64,000 bases of DNA from Daldinia sp. FL1419 (GCA_025201765.1 MU623435.1:1-64000); one strand, 5' to 3'. Positions 44,855 through 57,500 are shown, counted from the stretch's first letter. Notes: generated by a model not told the origin, from the sequence alone. Made by a program: numbers and translations.

Positions 44855-46753
44855 ATGCCAACTCAGTGGATACCTCGCCGGTGTGGACTCTGCCAATTCG
44901 ACTTTTCGATTGGCACAGATCTTATTCCAAGTAATGACTCTCATACCCAATGCTGTAACCTACTAATACGATAAACAGTTTGTTGTACGGATGGTAAATT
45001 ATTCTCACCGTTCTTATACGAGACGAGATTTATCAGCGATGGTCAATTTACTAGGTACGTGCAGCGTCGGTGCACGCCTTCTGATAGCCACAATCCTATT
45101 ACGGTTTGCGATTTAGAATGCGTTAAATTTCTCGTTTTCAAACCGCGTGGTTTTTTGCAAGCAACTGCTTATGCGTTCGAGCCTTCTTTTTACGAAAGGC
45201 AACGACGTTTTGCTTGGCTTCGATTACAATTAGCATCGCATATCAACTTACCACGGCCGTATCTCCCTATGGAATTGCGGAATGAAATTGCACAATATTT
45301 ATTGCGTGAATATTCCATTACGAGGGCTGCCAAGAACTGGTTGACTTTTCGAGTACCTATTGATATATATGTAGATATATCAACTAAAATATGGGCTCGA
45401 TATATTGAATTTGAAGGTATTAAATACCTTGCTACCTTATCAAACAAACCTTGCGACGACGGGATTTTGTTAATTGGGAATTCGATATCGGAAATTCACA
45501 ATATTTACATATCGGAAGATCACCTAGGCATCAGGCAGATTTACTTTACTTATCCCACTCATGCTTCTATTACTCCTAGCTCGGGTATCTGGTGGAGAAC
45601 TTTACCAAGGCCTTATTCGGATGTAAAGCTTCACGGTAAAACAGACGTAAGTCTTCTTCTCCTTCTTTGACGTGCTAGTTAATCTTACTGTGTACTTGAC
45701 TTTAGGGGCTTAAGCTCCGAGATTTAGCTTGGTCTCAAGCAAGTCGCACGCCAACACCACGCCGTATCGCTTGGGATATCCCTCGTCTACCAACGTCGGT
45801 AGTAAGGCACTATAGCTTAGGCGGGACGGCTCATCGAATGGCTTCTGTACCGTACAATACGCCAGCGGTGATAGCTTATTCATTTTGTTGGAACCGGCAG
45901 CTTATCTCCATTTATGCCCATATTGCGGGCGAAGATTCATTACTTTACAAATCAACCAGTACCGACCGCACAGGGGATATTTGGCTTTATATGCCAATCA
46001 ATTCTGGCGAATATATCACGGAAATATGGATGCGACACAGACAACTCGCTCGGGAGCTCGCCCTTATCGTAGGTTATATGCAGTTACCAAGCAAATGGAC
46101 AAACCAAACCCCCCCCCCAAAACCGGAAAAACTAATCTTTTGAGAAGGTCCGAACGAATATTGGTCGTATTATGGTAACGGGACCACAGCCGAAAAAAAG
46201 TTGGCCACCATGCACGTGGACTCTTCTTGATACGCCAGAGAACCTCCCGAATCGGTTATTTTTCGAAGACTCCCCTTCTGGCATCCAAGAACTTGGATTC
46301 GAAACCTGTTTACCTACCCCCCAAAAATGTGCTGCCGTTCCGATTCCCGCATCCCCGTATCCGGAATCTACATCTCTCGAAGATTATTTCTATACGTCAG
46401 CTTCTCTTGAGGGTGTGGTGGCTGTGACCCCTTGTCGAGTTAAGCAAGCAAACATATTTATTTTCACTGGAATGCTCTTACATTATGCTAATGGGTATGA
46501 GAACGCTGTAGGACAAGTGAGGTTTGACTGTTTAGACGATATTTTCAGGGTTGATTCATCCGAAACATTAACTTTGGGATTTCTGACGATGGGCGGATGC
46601 CCTTACGTTGCAAATATCCAACTGTCGCCTCCGAAAAAAGATAATATGGTATACCTTAATATCCCCCGGCATGGGTGGATAGAATGGTGGTTTTCATACC
46701 GTCAATGCAAAGTATATTGTAACGGAAAGGCGAGTATGCCGACAATATTTTGA
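44855..46753 (+). CDS. F-box-like zinc-knuckle protein of unknown function
   Basis: Four exons (44855-44930, 44979-45646, 45706-46068, 46145-46753) splice in frame to 571 residues; the first intron has a textbook TACTAATAC branch site. The N-terminus has RRCGLCQFDFSIG, then CCTDGK and CDLEC, a Cys pattern that could bind zinc. An F-box-like segment LPMELRNEIAQYLLREYS lies at about residue 108. The large C-terminal region is of unknown fold, rich in aromatic residues (SFCWNRQLISIYAHI, YLNIRHGWIEWWFSY-like). This resembles a rapidly evolving, lineage-expanded fungal family whose members I cannot assign a function. Codons are markedly A/T-ending compared with the flanking LPMO, suggesting low expression or accessory status. 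The third intron (46069-46144) ends in GAG and is less certain. Confidence 0.68.
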
Positions 46754-48515
46754 AATAAGGAATGGGGTATATGGAAAAGAGCCACGATGCGACCCCTACT
46801 CGCCTGATATTTATATGGTAGGAGAGGTAAACGGATCCCGACGCACCTCCTAACTATATTTCTCCCTTACAGCCCGGTGATGGACGGCTGGCCCTCCACT
46901 GCTGGGTGTAAAACAGCTGGTCCATATCCTGGTGCCAGCTAAAGACTACTTATCCCGACGCTTAGAGTCCCCAACACCCCTAACATGTGGGCAACGTACT
47001 TTCCTATGGTAGAAACAAAAGCTTCCAAGGAACCAGTCAGGAACGAGGCAACCATCACTTATGTAACAGCCCTCCTGACCACGGGGTACGAGTCGTCGCG
47101 AATGTAAAGAGTAGGCTCCCCCCCAAGTCCTCACTTTGCCAACTTCCCTCTTTTCTCTTCATTTTTTCTTGCATAGTAGCCGTCGTGTTCCATCTACGTA
47201 CTCTCCTAGCCGAGTACGTCCCTTGGGAATGACTACAGCAGCCAGAGCGACTTCACCCAACGGGATTTGGTGTTTCCCTACGTACGCAGAGCCTTAATAA
47301 TGTCAAGGTGCACCCTTCAGTATTTTCCTGGTCTAATGATTCTACTAGAGGTATGCCATGGGTTAAAGGAGCCCAGCTGTGTTCGAGGGTTTTTACCAGA
47401 GGTTCTTTCTTGATATCGACCACCTTCGAAGGAACATCATCGTCCAACCTACTTACTACAATAATTACTTCAGCTATGGCCGTTCTCCTCATGGGCCAGA
47501 CTAGTAGCATACCGGTAATAACTGAAGTTCTTTCGGGCTCGTCATCAAACGGGTCGAAAAAACTCACCCATAGGTACTTTCTTAGGGCCTCTCCTTGGAG
47601 GCGCTGCACTTACTGGGCTTGAAGAGTAACTGAAGACTAATTAATCATGGGCTAGGCATTTATTTGCAGAAGCCAGAATTAGAAGGCACCCGGAACATAA
47701 GCAAGGTCAAGGGGGCTATATATGTAAGAAGGAAGGCAGAGCTAGAGGCTCGAGGACGTGGAATTTCAGAGTTGGAAACGGGCCCGTGGGATAGAAGACG
47801 AAAACCTCTAATAGGACGTTGATGGGCGAGTAGATATTAATCCTTTTCGAATACGAGGACACATTCTTCCGTCATATCTATGTTGCGACTAGCTAGGTCA
47901 TTACTAGTGACGGGCTTTAAATTAGCAGACAGCTGCTTTTATGCCATCTTACACGCTTCATCGACCTCCTATAGGTATAAAATAGGAGGCAGAGCAGAGA
48001 CTGATAACGATAACGAGATGATTATAACTAACTAACCGGCTATGTACTATGTATTACATAGGTACCTAGGTACGGATCCGTATGTACCTAGCCTAGGTGG
48101 TCTAGTTTGACACGGGATCCACCAAAGTTTAACCCGAATTGACAAGGACCGTACCCCCTTGTCGCAAGTCTAAGGTTAATATGTACAGGTCTAATTCAGG
48201 AGAGACGAACTTTCTTTCTAACGGCGCGCGATCCTCCCTTTACCTTCAACAACCTCCATCCTTTCGATTAAGAAGCTTGCAGTCATTCCTTACGCTGCAA
48301 ACCTCGTCACTCATTTCCTGCACTACTACCAGTCATTCATTAATCCAATAGACAATCTCTGCGAATAAACATCATCATTCCCGATCGATTCGGAACCCAT
48401 CATCCTCGGCGCCTGCGATTCAGAACCCGTGTTTCACCTTGCCATTTTTTCGCCAGATCCCCCCCCCGACTTGTTTCAATTCTTCTCGACCGATTTCGAT
48501 ATCCCATTAGTCAAT
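46754..48515. other. intergenic, 1.8 kb
   Basis: No firm gene. It holds the unassigned minus-strand frame listed separately, CCTAGG palindromes at about 48062-48105, and the CT-rich leader of the GPI-type gene from about 48230. Confidence 0.5.
47253..47609 (-). pseudogene. isolated protein-like reading frame, unassigned
   Basis: An open frame of about 118 codons has a charged, globular-protein-like composition (FFDPFDDEPERTSVITGML, VVSRLDDDVPSKVVDIKKEPL, ENTEGCTLTLLRLCVRRE). It has no ATG: the first codon is GTG, preceded immediately by TAA. It has no extension downstream. It may be one exon of an unrecognised gene, a gene relic or chance. I do not recognise it. Confidence 0.25.
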
Positions 48516-49162
48516 ATGCGTGCTTTTTTCGCCATCTTCACTGCCGTTCTGGCCTTCTTCCAGGTCGCCGCCGCCATTCCTCCGGCCTGTCTGTTGGCTG
48601 CTCTTGGGTACGTTGGTTTCGGTCCAATTAGGGCTTTGGGTAGCTAGGAGAAGGATAAATGTGCGATTTGCGATTGGAATAATAGGACTAATTGAGCTGC
48701 AATCGCATAGTGTTCAGGACAACCCATCCGACTTGAAGGCGGTCTGCGGTGACCTTCAGCATGCTATTCAGGGCAACTTGACCAGCAACTGCCACAAGGA
48801 TACTCTCCCCAAGGCTTACGATGTCTACTCCTCCAAGTGCTTGGAACAGGGCGTTACTGTGGCTAAGCTCCCCACTTCGACCTCTTCCGCTCACTCCACC
48901 GGCACTGCTTCTGCCTCTGGCGTCGTCTCCGCTTCTGCTACCCCTACCGACGGCGCGTCTGTTACTTCTGGCGAGAGCGAATCCGCGACGTGAGTGTTTT
49001 GTGCTATGCTTCCCCCGTATATTTACTAATCAATTCTTCAGCGAATCCGGCAGCAACCCCAGCCCCACCGGCAATGCTGGCATGGCCACGGAGCCCAAGC
49101 CTTTCCTTTTCGCTGCCGCCGCGCTTGTGGCCACGGGATTGACTAGCGTTATCTTTTTGTAA
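48516..49162 (+). CDS. small four-cysteine GPI-type cell-surface protein
   Basis: Three exons (48516-48607, 48711-48989, 49042-49162) join in frame to 163 residues. A signal peptide ends near AAAIPPAC. The mature part has only four Cys (PPAC, KAVCG, TSNCH, SSKCL), half the eight expected of a CFEM domain, although spacing and position after the signal resemble CFEM-like wall proteins. A Ser/Thr/Ala-rich stalk (TSTSSAHSTGTASAS onward) follows. The end is hydrophobic (FLFAAAALVATGLTSVIFL), with a small-residue stretch before it, as in GPI-anchor signals. It is likely an O-glycosylated wall or membrane protein of unknown role. The first acceptor (TAG at 48708-48710) was chosen because the nearer CAG breaks frame. 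Confidence 0.75.
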
Positions 49163-49308
49163 ACGACATGTTGACGGAGTAGAGATGAGCGATGGGTACA
49201 TTGTGTCTAGGAGGTGGTTGGTTTAGGATTATCTCAAGCGCGGTATACCCCCAATTTCCAATTCCCCACGGGCTCAAGTGAACTAGTTGGACTCCGCGTG
49301 TTGGGTAG

Positions 49309-49350
49309 CAGACGGAAGCCCTGAAAAGGGCTATCAATGCCTTCCGTCTG
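49309..49350. repeat. nested inverted repeat between convergent genes
   Basis: CAGACGGAAG (49309-49318) is perfectly complemented by CTTCCGTCTG (49341-49350). Inside lies a second hairpin, AGCCCT-GAAA-AGGGCT (49317-49332). The element lies 147 bp past the stop of the GPI-type gene and 54 bp before the stop of CCE1, so it is probably in both 3' UTRs. Confidence 0.75.
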
Positions 49351-49403
49351 GCCTTGATTTTAAATATAGATGGGTATTTGTACTACACAATTGAGCCTTT
49401 ATT

Positions 49404-50435
49404 TTATACGTCATCGAGCAATGTGCTGGCTTCTACTAGTTCGTCGAAGAGTTTCCCTTCTACAAGCCTCGTTAATCCTTCCTCTTTAAGGAGGGTATCC
49501 GTATTTTCTTGCCATTTCAACCATGCTACGCCTTGCAAAAGGCTATCGGTCAAGTCGTCTAGTTTTTGCCGTCCGACAACATGCAATAAGTCTTCCACAT
49601 CGCCGGATTTCTTCCGGCCGGGGGCTGACTTCGAGCGGAACCACTTGACGGTATCGGCTGCATCGCGATTCTCGGGCAATATAATCTCGCTTCCTCGTTT
49701 TGCCGCTAACCAGCTTTCTAGAACGGCGATCTTATACTTCTTGCTGTTCTGCTGCGCCTTGGCTCCCTTCCCCTTTAGAGTCTGTAGAATATCCCCACTG
49801 ATCGTCGGGGGCGGAGGCCAGAATTTCGTGACTCTATTAGGCGCTACAGACACCACTTCGCCGTCCCAACGGCCTAATTCTCGTAGCGTACGCAACGACG
49901 CGTGAAGCATGGCCTCCAGCGTGTTGACGCGGACCGTCCATTGCTGGACTGCCGCGGCGCCGCCGGTACGCCATCGCTGTCTCTCGATGAGCACGTGCGT
50001 GGGTTTAAGGGGTAATAAATCCTGTCGCAACAGGCGATCCGTCGCAATGGCAAGGGATGCTGGACTAAAGCGTTCAGGGTCCTCGGTCCCGTCTTCGGAG
50101 GGTTCTAGGAGTTCCTTCTTCTGCCACGCGTGTAGGTGGACGCGCGGTGGCCGGCGCAAGTCGTCGGCGGTAAGACTCGCGGGCGAGATGGCTTTGGACG
50201 GCGCGGCCGGTGACATAAGACTGAACCCTAGGTTGCGAATGCCTAGATCGATGCTCAGAATAAGCCGCGAGTCTTTGGGGCCGCGCCGCTTAGCTGATTG
50301 CGCATGGTCTAGAGCAAGGAGCCGCTCGACGACGTGTATCTTGTTGCCAGACACCTTTTCGCCACATAAAGAGGCCAGCCGTTTTAATTGAGTGGCCTTC
50401 AACTTGGGCAACGCGGTTTCTAGCTTCCAGGCCAT
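49404..50435 (-). CDS. CCE1: mitochondrial Holliday junction resolvase (Cce1/Ydc2 family)
   Basis: A single exon encodes 343 residues. The N-terminal SAP-like helix pair (LKATQLKRLASLCGEKVSGNKIHVVERLL) precedes the RNase H-fold catalytic domain: SIDLGIRNLGFSLM with Asp63, HVLIERQRWR with the second acidic residue, and a C-terminal QKLDDLTDSLLQGVAWLKW with the closing Asp pair. AAVQQWTVRVNTLEAML is the family's helix between motifs. Cce1 resolves four-way junctions in mitochondrial DNA and helps mtDNA segregation. A cleavable presequence is not obvious, so import may use an internal signal. It converges with the GPI-type gene (242 bp between stops). Confidence 0.93.
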   Translation of the reverse strand: MAWKLETALPKLKATQLKRLASLCGEKVSGNKIHVVERLLALDHAQSAKRRGPKDSRLILSIDLGIRNLGFSLMSPAAPSKAISPASLTADDLRRPPRVHLHAWQKKELLEPSEDGTEDPERFSPASLAIATDRLLRQDLLPLKPTHVLIERQRWRTGGAAAVQQWTVRVNTLEAMLHASLRTLRELGRWDGEVVSVAPNRVTKFWPPPPTISGDILQTLKGKGAKAQQNSKKYKIAVLESWLAAKRGSEIILPENRDAADTVKWFRSKSAPGRKKSGDVEDLLHVVGRQKLDDLTDSLLQGVAWLKWQENTDTLLKEEGLTRLVEGKLFDELVEASTLLDDV

Positions 50436-51958
50436 GATGGCGTTTATCTCCTGTGCGCTGTGTAGGTTGTAGCCGGCCAGCCAGCCAAGATGCCTCGCCG
50501 CACTTTGACCTGTATTAGCTACCGCGGCCGAGAGTAACCAACGAGGATGGTGAATGCAGCTAGGCTAATGATATGCACCTTCTTCGGCTGCCAAAAAGGC
50601 CAAAGAGCTCCTCCGAGTACGATCCACTGGCCTCCCGAGCTGAATTCTCGTATGTTTAGAAATTGTTGCTTTTGGAATATATACCTAGGTTGCGCTAACG
50701 GCTGGTGAAGTTTTTGCAGACGATGGCTTAGGTACAAAGGTATTATATCCAATCACGTGATGATATCTTTAACATGTAACAAACCGTCTCTACTTATATA
50801 CGAACCCGCAATATATTTCTTATAAACTAGGACGTAGGTTGGAATTTATAATAACAATAAAGTCAATTCTAATCCTTCCACCTAAGAATATTTCCCTGTC
50901 AACAAATGTTATTGAACCCTCAGCGTTTGATTGGGTACTTGGGTAACTTATACGCTCCAATTGGCTTAGCCGGACTATAACTCTTTAATCTTACACACTT
51001 CCGAATCCGCCAACGCTCTAAGCTTAGGTACCTCATAGTCAACTTATTAACTCGCTCCTTATTTGGAATATCGACTAACCTAGGTTATATCTCTATTGGA
51101 TATCTAATCTGCTTTTACGTCAGAGTTGCGATCATACGTTTCTCAAGTAAAGAAACTGTTCTACTATTTGTTCATCTCTAATTATACGTCTACCAAGATA
51201 TATTTGGAGCTTGAGCTTGAGGTGCCCAATAACGCGAAGTTATGAACTACTTAGGTACCTATATAATAATTATAGAGAAAGCTTTATAATCAGAGTAACA
51301 TGATAGATTATAAAATATGTGGGACTTACTATAAGTAAGGCAAAGTACCTAGGTTAGGTTAATCTACATAGTATAGTGTAGAAGTAGCTTAAGCTAAACC
51401 GAAGCTAAGCCGTTAACATGTTCGTGGATTTGTCAACGACCCTAGCAAGCATATCTCGTAGTGCGAGACGGCGCACTTAAAAATAGGTGATCCGCTGCGA
51501 CGTACTGGAACCGGCCAGCCGGTTGCTTACTGGTCACCGGTCGAGCTCCGAGATTTTTTAGTTTCTTCGTCCTTGTATCTTATACCTACATTAGGAGTAG
51601 GAGGTACATGTTATGTAGTATATATTTGTTGTAACTAGCATAATTGGAGAAGGCAATGATTCATTCGTCTTAGTAATTCATTCAGCATATAAGTTACCGT
51701 TCTGGGATATTAGTGATTGGAAATCGCGAATTGGATTGCAAATTGGATTGCGAATTGGAAAGAATCACCGCTGTCCCGCTTCTTCCTGGTCTGCATCTCC
51801 TTACGCAGCCTTACGGGCGTATTATCTATCGTTACACCTTTTTAAATCCCTTTTCGCCCATCCCGCAAGGTCTACCATATAAGACGTCATTCCCTCCACC
51901 CCGCCGTTCCTTTCCGTTTTCTTTTTTTTTCTTTTTCTCCGTTGGAGTAAGCAAGTCA
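50436..51958. other. divergent intergenic region, CCE1 / glutathione reductase
   Basis: 1.5 kb, AT-rich, with no supported ORF. It holds the divergent promoters and CCTAGG-type motifs near 50689, 51077 and 51345. The last 60 bases before the reductase start are pyrimidine-rich. Confidence 0.5.
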
Positions 51959-53600
51959 ATGCAAGCCATTGGGTTATTTAGTCGGATATCGACTGCTACT
52001 ATCACCTTAAAATCCCCTTCTGCGTTTGCTTCGAGATCTAGGACGGCGACCTCGCGAATAGCATCACTCTCTAGGCATCTCTCCTCTACTCCACGCATCA
52101 TGGCTCCTATTTCCAAGGAGACTGACCTCTTGGTCATTGGTGGTGGAAGCGGAGGTCTTGGTTGCGCGCGTATGGCCAGCGCTAAATTCGGTGCCAAAGC
52201 CATGATCGTCGAAGCTATGCGCCTCGGGGGCACTTGTGTGAACGTCGGGTATTATAAACCCCTCCCTACGAATTTCGATACGTAGAAGAAATAAAGAAGA
52301 AAAATGAAACAAAAGCTAATATTAAATCCATCGTAGTTGTGTACCTAAAAAGGTTACATTCAACGCCGCCGCTCTTGCTGAGGCTATTCACGATTCTAAA
52401 GCCTACGGTTTCTCCGTTCAAGAGACAAAACCATTCGACTTCACCACATTCAAGCACAAGCGGGACGCCTACATTAAGCGACTAAACGGCATCTACGAGC
52501 GAAATCTTGCCAACGACAAGGTGGAGTACGTGCACGGGTGGGCGAAGCTACTAAACAAGAACGAGGTCGAGATAACGTTGGACGACGGCACAAAAACTAC
52601 CGTGCGCGCCAACAAGATCCTCATAGCCGTAGGTGGTCAGCCGATAAAACCGTCTGCCGAAATCCCCGGTGCCGAGTATGGTACTGATAGCGACGGCTTC
52701 TTCGACATCGATGTCCTGCCCAAGAAGGTTGCCTTGGTGGGGGCGGGGTACATCGCGGTCGAGTTTGCGGGAATGTTTAATGCCCTGGGTACCGAGACGC
52801 ATCTGTTCATCCGGCACAAGACTTTCCTGCGTAACTTTGATCCTATGATTCAGGAGGGTGTTACCAGCGAGTACGAGAGGCTCGGCGTACACGTGCACAA
52901 GGAGTCTAGCCAGACCAAGATCGAGAAGGACCCCAACACTGGCAAGCTCACGATACATTACAAGGACAGCAACGGCGAGAGCAAGCTTGAGGGTGTAGAC
53001 CACCTAATCTGGGCCATTGGTCGCAGCCCCATGACCAAGAACATCGGTCTGGAGGAGGCCGGCGTTAAGCTGGACGAGAAGGGCTACATCGTCACCGACG
53101 AGTACCAGAACACCTCTGTAGACAACATCTACGCGCTAGGCGACGTATCCGGCCGCGTAGAACTAACCCCCGTCGCCATTGCCGCCGGCCGACGTCTATC
53201 CGAGCGTCTCTACGGCGGCGAGCAATTCAAAACCGCACGCGTCGACTACGAAAACGTCCCCTCGGTAGTCTTCGCGCACCCCGAAGTCGGCAGCATTGGC
53301 CTGACAGAACCCCAAGCCATCCAAAAATACGGCAAGGAAAACTTAACCATCTACAAGACCAGCTTCACCGCCATGTACTACGCCATGATGGAGCCCGAAG
53401 ACAAGGCCCCTACCAAATACAAGGTGATCTGCGCGGGCCCCGAGCAAAAAGTCGTCGGTCTGCATATCATGGGCCTAGGGTCCGGCGAGATGCTCCAGGG
53501 CTTCGGCGTGGCGATCAAGATGGGCGCCACAAAGAAGGATCTGGACTCGTGTATTGCGATTCACCCGACTAGCGCCGAGGAGCTCGTCACGCTGAAGTGA
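51959..53600 (+). CDS. GLR1: glutathione reductase, mitochondrial/cytosolic
   Basis: Exons 51959-52248 and 52337-53600 flank an 88-bp intron and encode 517 residues. From the first ATG a 47-residue Ser/Arg-rich, acid-free presequence fits a mitochondrial transit peptide. A second in-frame ATG at 52100 (Met48) would give the cytosolic form (MAPISKETDLLVIGGGSGG). The intron falls within the redox-active disulfide motif GTCVNVGCVPKK (Cys93/Cys98), which is restored exactly on splicing. FAD motif GGGSGGLG, second nucleotide motif GAGYIAVEFAG, NIYALGDVSG, and the terminal HPTSAEE (catalytic His506, Glu511) are all present. The FIRHKTFLRNFD segment has the Arg residues expected for NADPH preference. 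The enzyme regenerates GSH from GSSG. Confidence 0.96.
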
Positions 53601-54570
53601 TGGGAGATGGCGCAAAGAGTAAGAATTTAAAATTTAAGACCAAAGGAAAAAATAAAGAACAAGACAAAACGGGCTATATGATATCCCCTAGATAATGATC
53701 CCGTGATATAGAATCGGCCAAATATATAAATCCCATTTCATGACAAGTAAACGAGCTTGCTAAGATACCCAAGATCGTCAGCTGAATGTGAGAAAAAGGG
53801 GAACGTACTTCGTCGTTATTAGTTGCCCTCTATGTCATACGGAAACTGTATGACTGTATTAGCTTCTTACGGGATATCGTGAGGATGATTTACGTGTTGG
53901 CGTCAGAAAAATCCTCACGCCTCTTTCGCCTCCCCCCCTTTTTTCTAGTGATAAGTTAGGAAGTTAGCGAGACAGGAGATTCTAACAGCGCTCGACTCGT
54001 GATACCTTCTTCTTGGGTTCAGGGGAGCACGTATCATTCATGCCTCAAAGTACTAGCTAGCTACCATCAAAACTTGCAGAATCCTAATAATTACATTACC
54101 AACCACGCCAATTCAGCTTCACCGGGTTTTCAAATCATTCTAGGTCAATATTATTACAAGTAGCAGAGATCAAACATCAGCACAATAGACAGACAAGCAG
54201 AGAACGTGTAACCAGATTTTTGATTGGTATTCAGACATTATAATGACACATGGTCGCATTATTGAGTAACGCCGGTTGCTCGAATCAGTCGAGCATTTCC
54301 CGGGATAAAGATCATCATTACCATTCCCCCATGTTTCCGTTTCTCCGTAACGCCAAGTGCGGTGAATTATACCCCTTGCTTCCTGTGCCTGGTGTCTCTA
54401 TACGACGGATTTAGGCCAACACCTTATTCTCCTGGGGGATCTCGAATCGAGTCCTGCCGTGTACGTATACCAGGTTATCAAGATAACAAAGGAAGAGTTT
54501 GGTCTTGATGTTTGTGTACTGCAGGGCGTTTACAGCGTGCATCTCATCGGTATGAAACAACTCGCCTTGA
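53601..54570. other. intergenic between convergent GLR1 and SOG2
   Basis: AT-rich 3' flanks of two convergent genes. No ORF or RNA gene seen. Confidence 0.5.
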
Positions 54571-57500
54571 CTAGAACGCGGGTTTGTTTCCACCGTTAAG
54601 CCGATAAGCAGTAAGGGGACCTGAGCCTCCGTTGGGACTTAACATATTTGATAAGCCTTGTCGGTCCTCTTGTGATGATGTAGTGGAAGAAAATGACGAG
54701 TTCAAGGACGTTGAAGTACTATTCATCGTTGCAGAACGAGACATCGCCAATGCTCCCATGGATGATAATAGTGCGTCGGCACGTTCAAAAACGTTGCCAT
54801 TAAATACGTTGGAAAGAGACGCGCTTTGAGGTGTAGAGGGGACGGTCGCCTGTACGGCTGGCCCAAGAGCAGCACTTTGGGGTGTCATAGGCATCTGCGT
54901 TTGGTTGACCCCGGAATTAGATGAATAATGGCTTGGTGAATAGTGGGTAGGTCCGTCGCTAATATTGTTACTATGTCGGAGGAGGTACATCCATGGCGAA
55001 GTCATAATAAGTTGGTTGGTTTCCTTGATGCTGATTTGAATAGGCCGCAACCTAGTCCTAATATCTAACGGAAACGTTATTTGATCCATGGATGATTTCA
55101 GTCTGCTCCCAAACTCAGCCCAAGAGTCAATGAAACTTTTGCAGAGACTCCAAAAGAGGGGATCTGTCCTGACACTAGGATCCTTCAGTTTGATAGAAGA
55201 CAAACGGTCCTTTAAGCGCTCTGTATCTGTAATTGAGATTGAACACTTGGCAACAAGACCCTTCCAGCAGCGGACAATGCGTTCCGGAGCTCGTTGGTTT
55301 TCCGTATTGCGTCTGTAAGCGAGAAATTGCTGATTGATACCGGGGAGGATGCGCATTGCAAGATCTGTTGATTTTTGTAGCGACAAAAAGATCCTCTCGA
55401 ATAATCGCTCGTCTGCAGTAAAGTCAGGATACCGCATATCCCCATTTGAAGATGCGAACGATTCTCCGGACCGGGGTGTGGCTGATGTGATCTGTGCCAT
55501 CCGGCCACTACCATTTATGTAGGGGATTGACACGTCTGTTGTTACTCGAAGGTTGCCATGATTATGAGCCAAAGCTCTAGGTCGCGGTGGTTGACTACCT
55601 ATGGTAGGTCGATCTATTGTGGGTGTTATGGAATTGTCTTGGGGATGGATCCTGATTGTATCTTCGATCCGTGGTTGCTGATATCCTTGGTTGAGCACGG
55701 GCGAATTTGTGGCAGCGGAGATCTCGTTAGCAGTAATACGAAGCTCCATGATACTATGATACAGCAACATCATCATTGTGCGAATATAGCGGGGGTCCCC
55801 ATTATCAACAATAGTATTCATATTGTTCATAAGGAGCGAACAAATATGACTGTAGGCATTAATCAAGGTTAGAACGGCCCTTTGGACGTTCTCATTCTCA
55901 CGCGGCGTATAGGAGCCATTTTCCGTAGCAAATTCGTGTTTCTGGATCTCCTGCTCCAATTGCTCAATGTGGAAATTAGTGTTGTAGAAGACGATTTCGA
56001 GGCTTGATCGCTTGGTTGTGCCGTCGTTTGTGAGTCTCGTAAAGAGTTGTATCGTGGGATGGATCTGGAAAATTGCGTAGAGGATACCTTTCGCGGATTC
56101 GATAATAGGGTCGAAAATCCTGGATTCTCGCCTTTGCTCCGGCAAGACGGAGAGGCGTCTCACGTAGTTTGGTCGGTTTAGCAACGGTTCTGCTGGACTA
56201 TTTGGGCTAACTGTAGTGGTTCCATTGGGATTCAAGTGTCCGGTCATGGATGAACCGTGGCTCAACCCCCGATAATGACTAAATCTATTATTCGCCTGGC
56301 CTTCCTCCAGGGTCCCAAGATCAGACGGTTTTCTAGGCACGATACCCATACGCCTATTTCGGTCCGACGGTCGTTCTGCTCGCAACAGCGTCTCGCTGTT
56401 TGACCTTAGCCTTTCATTAGGGTTGCCGATAGTGAGAGGCATTACACCAGGTCTTCGTATAGCCGTATTCTGTTGAGAAAAGCCTCGAGCGTGTGATCGA
56501 GAGGGTATAGGTGGCGGTCGGAGTATGGCTGGTGATCTCATATCTGACACATCGCTGCCATTCACCCGAATAGGAAACCGGCCGCTGATTACTCTCCTAA
56601 CGGGCATCCGAGGTGTCTCTATCCCGTCGCTAAACTCATCTCCGCTAACCTCGCCCTCTCTCCTTCTTGCATTCATACTTTGTGCCTTTTGCTTTAAATA
56701 TTTCTTTATCTGTGCCGTGACCACAAGCTCGGTTATTTCGCTCTTCTCTAACAGACCCTCGGTCGGGGGACTGCTAGCTTGAACCTGCAATACCTCCTTT
56801 GGCGGGAACGTTATATCATTCCCAGCTAGCCTTAGCATCTGCAATGAGACCATTTCAGATAGACAAAGCGGAAGCCCTTGTATTCGATTCTTTTGTAAGG
56901 CGAGCACCTTAAGCGAACCTAATTTTGCTATCTCGGGTGGAAGAATCCGAATTTTATTTCTCCCCATGTCTAATATCTCGAGGGACTTGATGTCGCAGAG
57001 CTAGGATATGTGTGAGACAAGCATTTGCTAGTTCGGGGGTCAGGAGAAAATAATTACCGATAGAGGAAACTCCCTGATTTGGTTGCCTTTAAGATTAAGA
57101 TATCGTAAATGTGTGCATTCTGAAAATCTGGCTGGTAGAGTTGTTAATTTGTTATGCGAAAGGGCCAATCTATACAAGATCGGACATGTTAGCACCCCAT
57201 ATACCACCCGATTATATAGTCGAGACTAACCGTTCCAATTCATTCTTTATTATATCCACCACCTCATCTGGCAACGCTTGAATATTTCTCCTACTAAGAT
57301 CAATAGTAACACCTGGCTTAAGATCGGTACTGACGCCGCTCGCTTCGGCAGCTTGGGTCTCGTTCTCTTGCAAGGCACTGGTCATCGCTTCTCTGGCAAG
57401 GGCAATGACTTGACTGGGGGACAAGGAGGCAGAGGTGGACAGCATCGAGCTGGAGCTACTGCTAGCAGACATGTTGAATTGGTCGGGGATTGGAGGAGGT

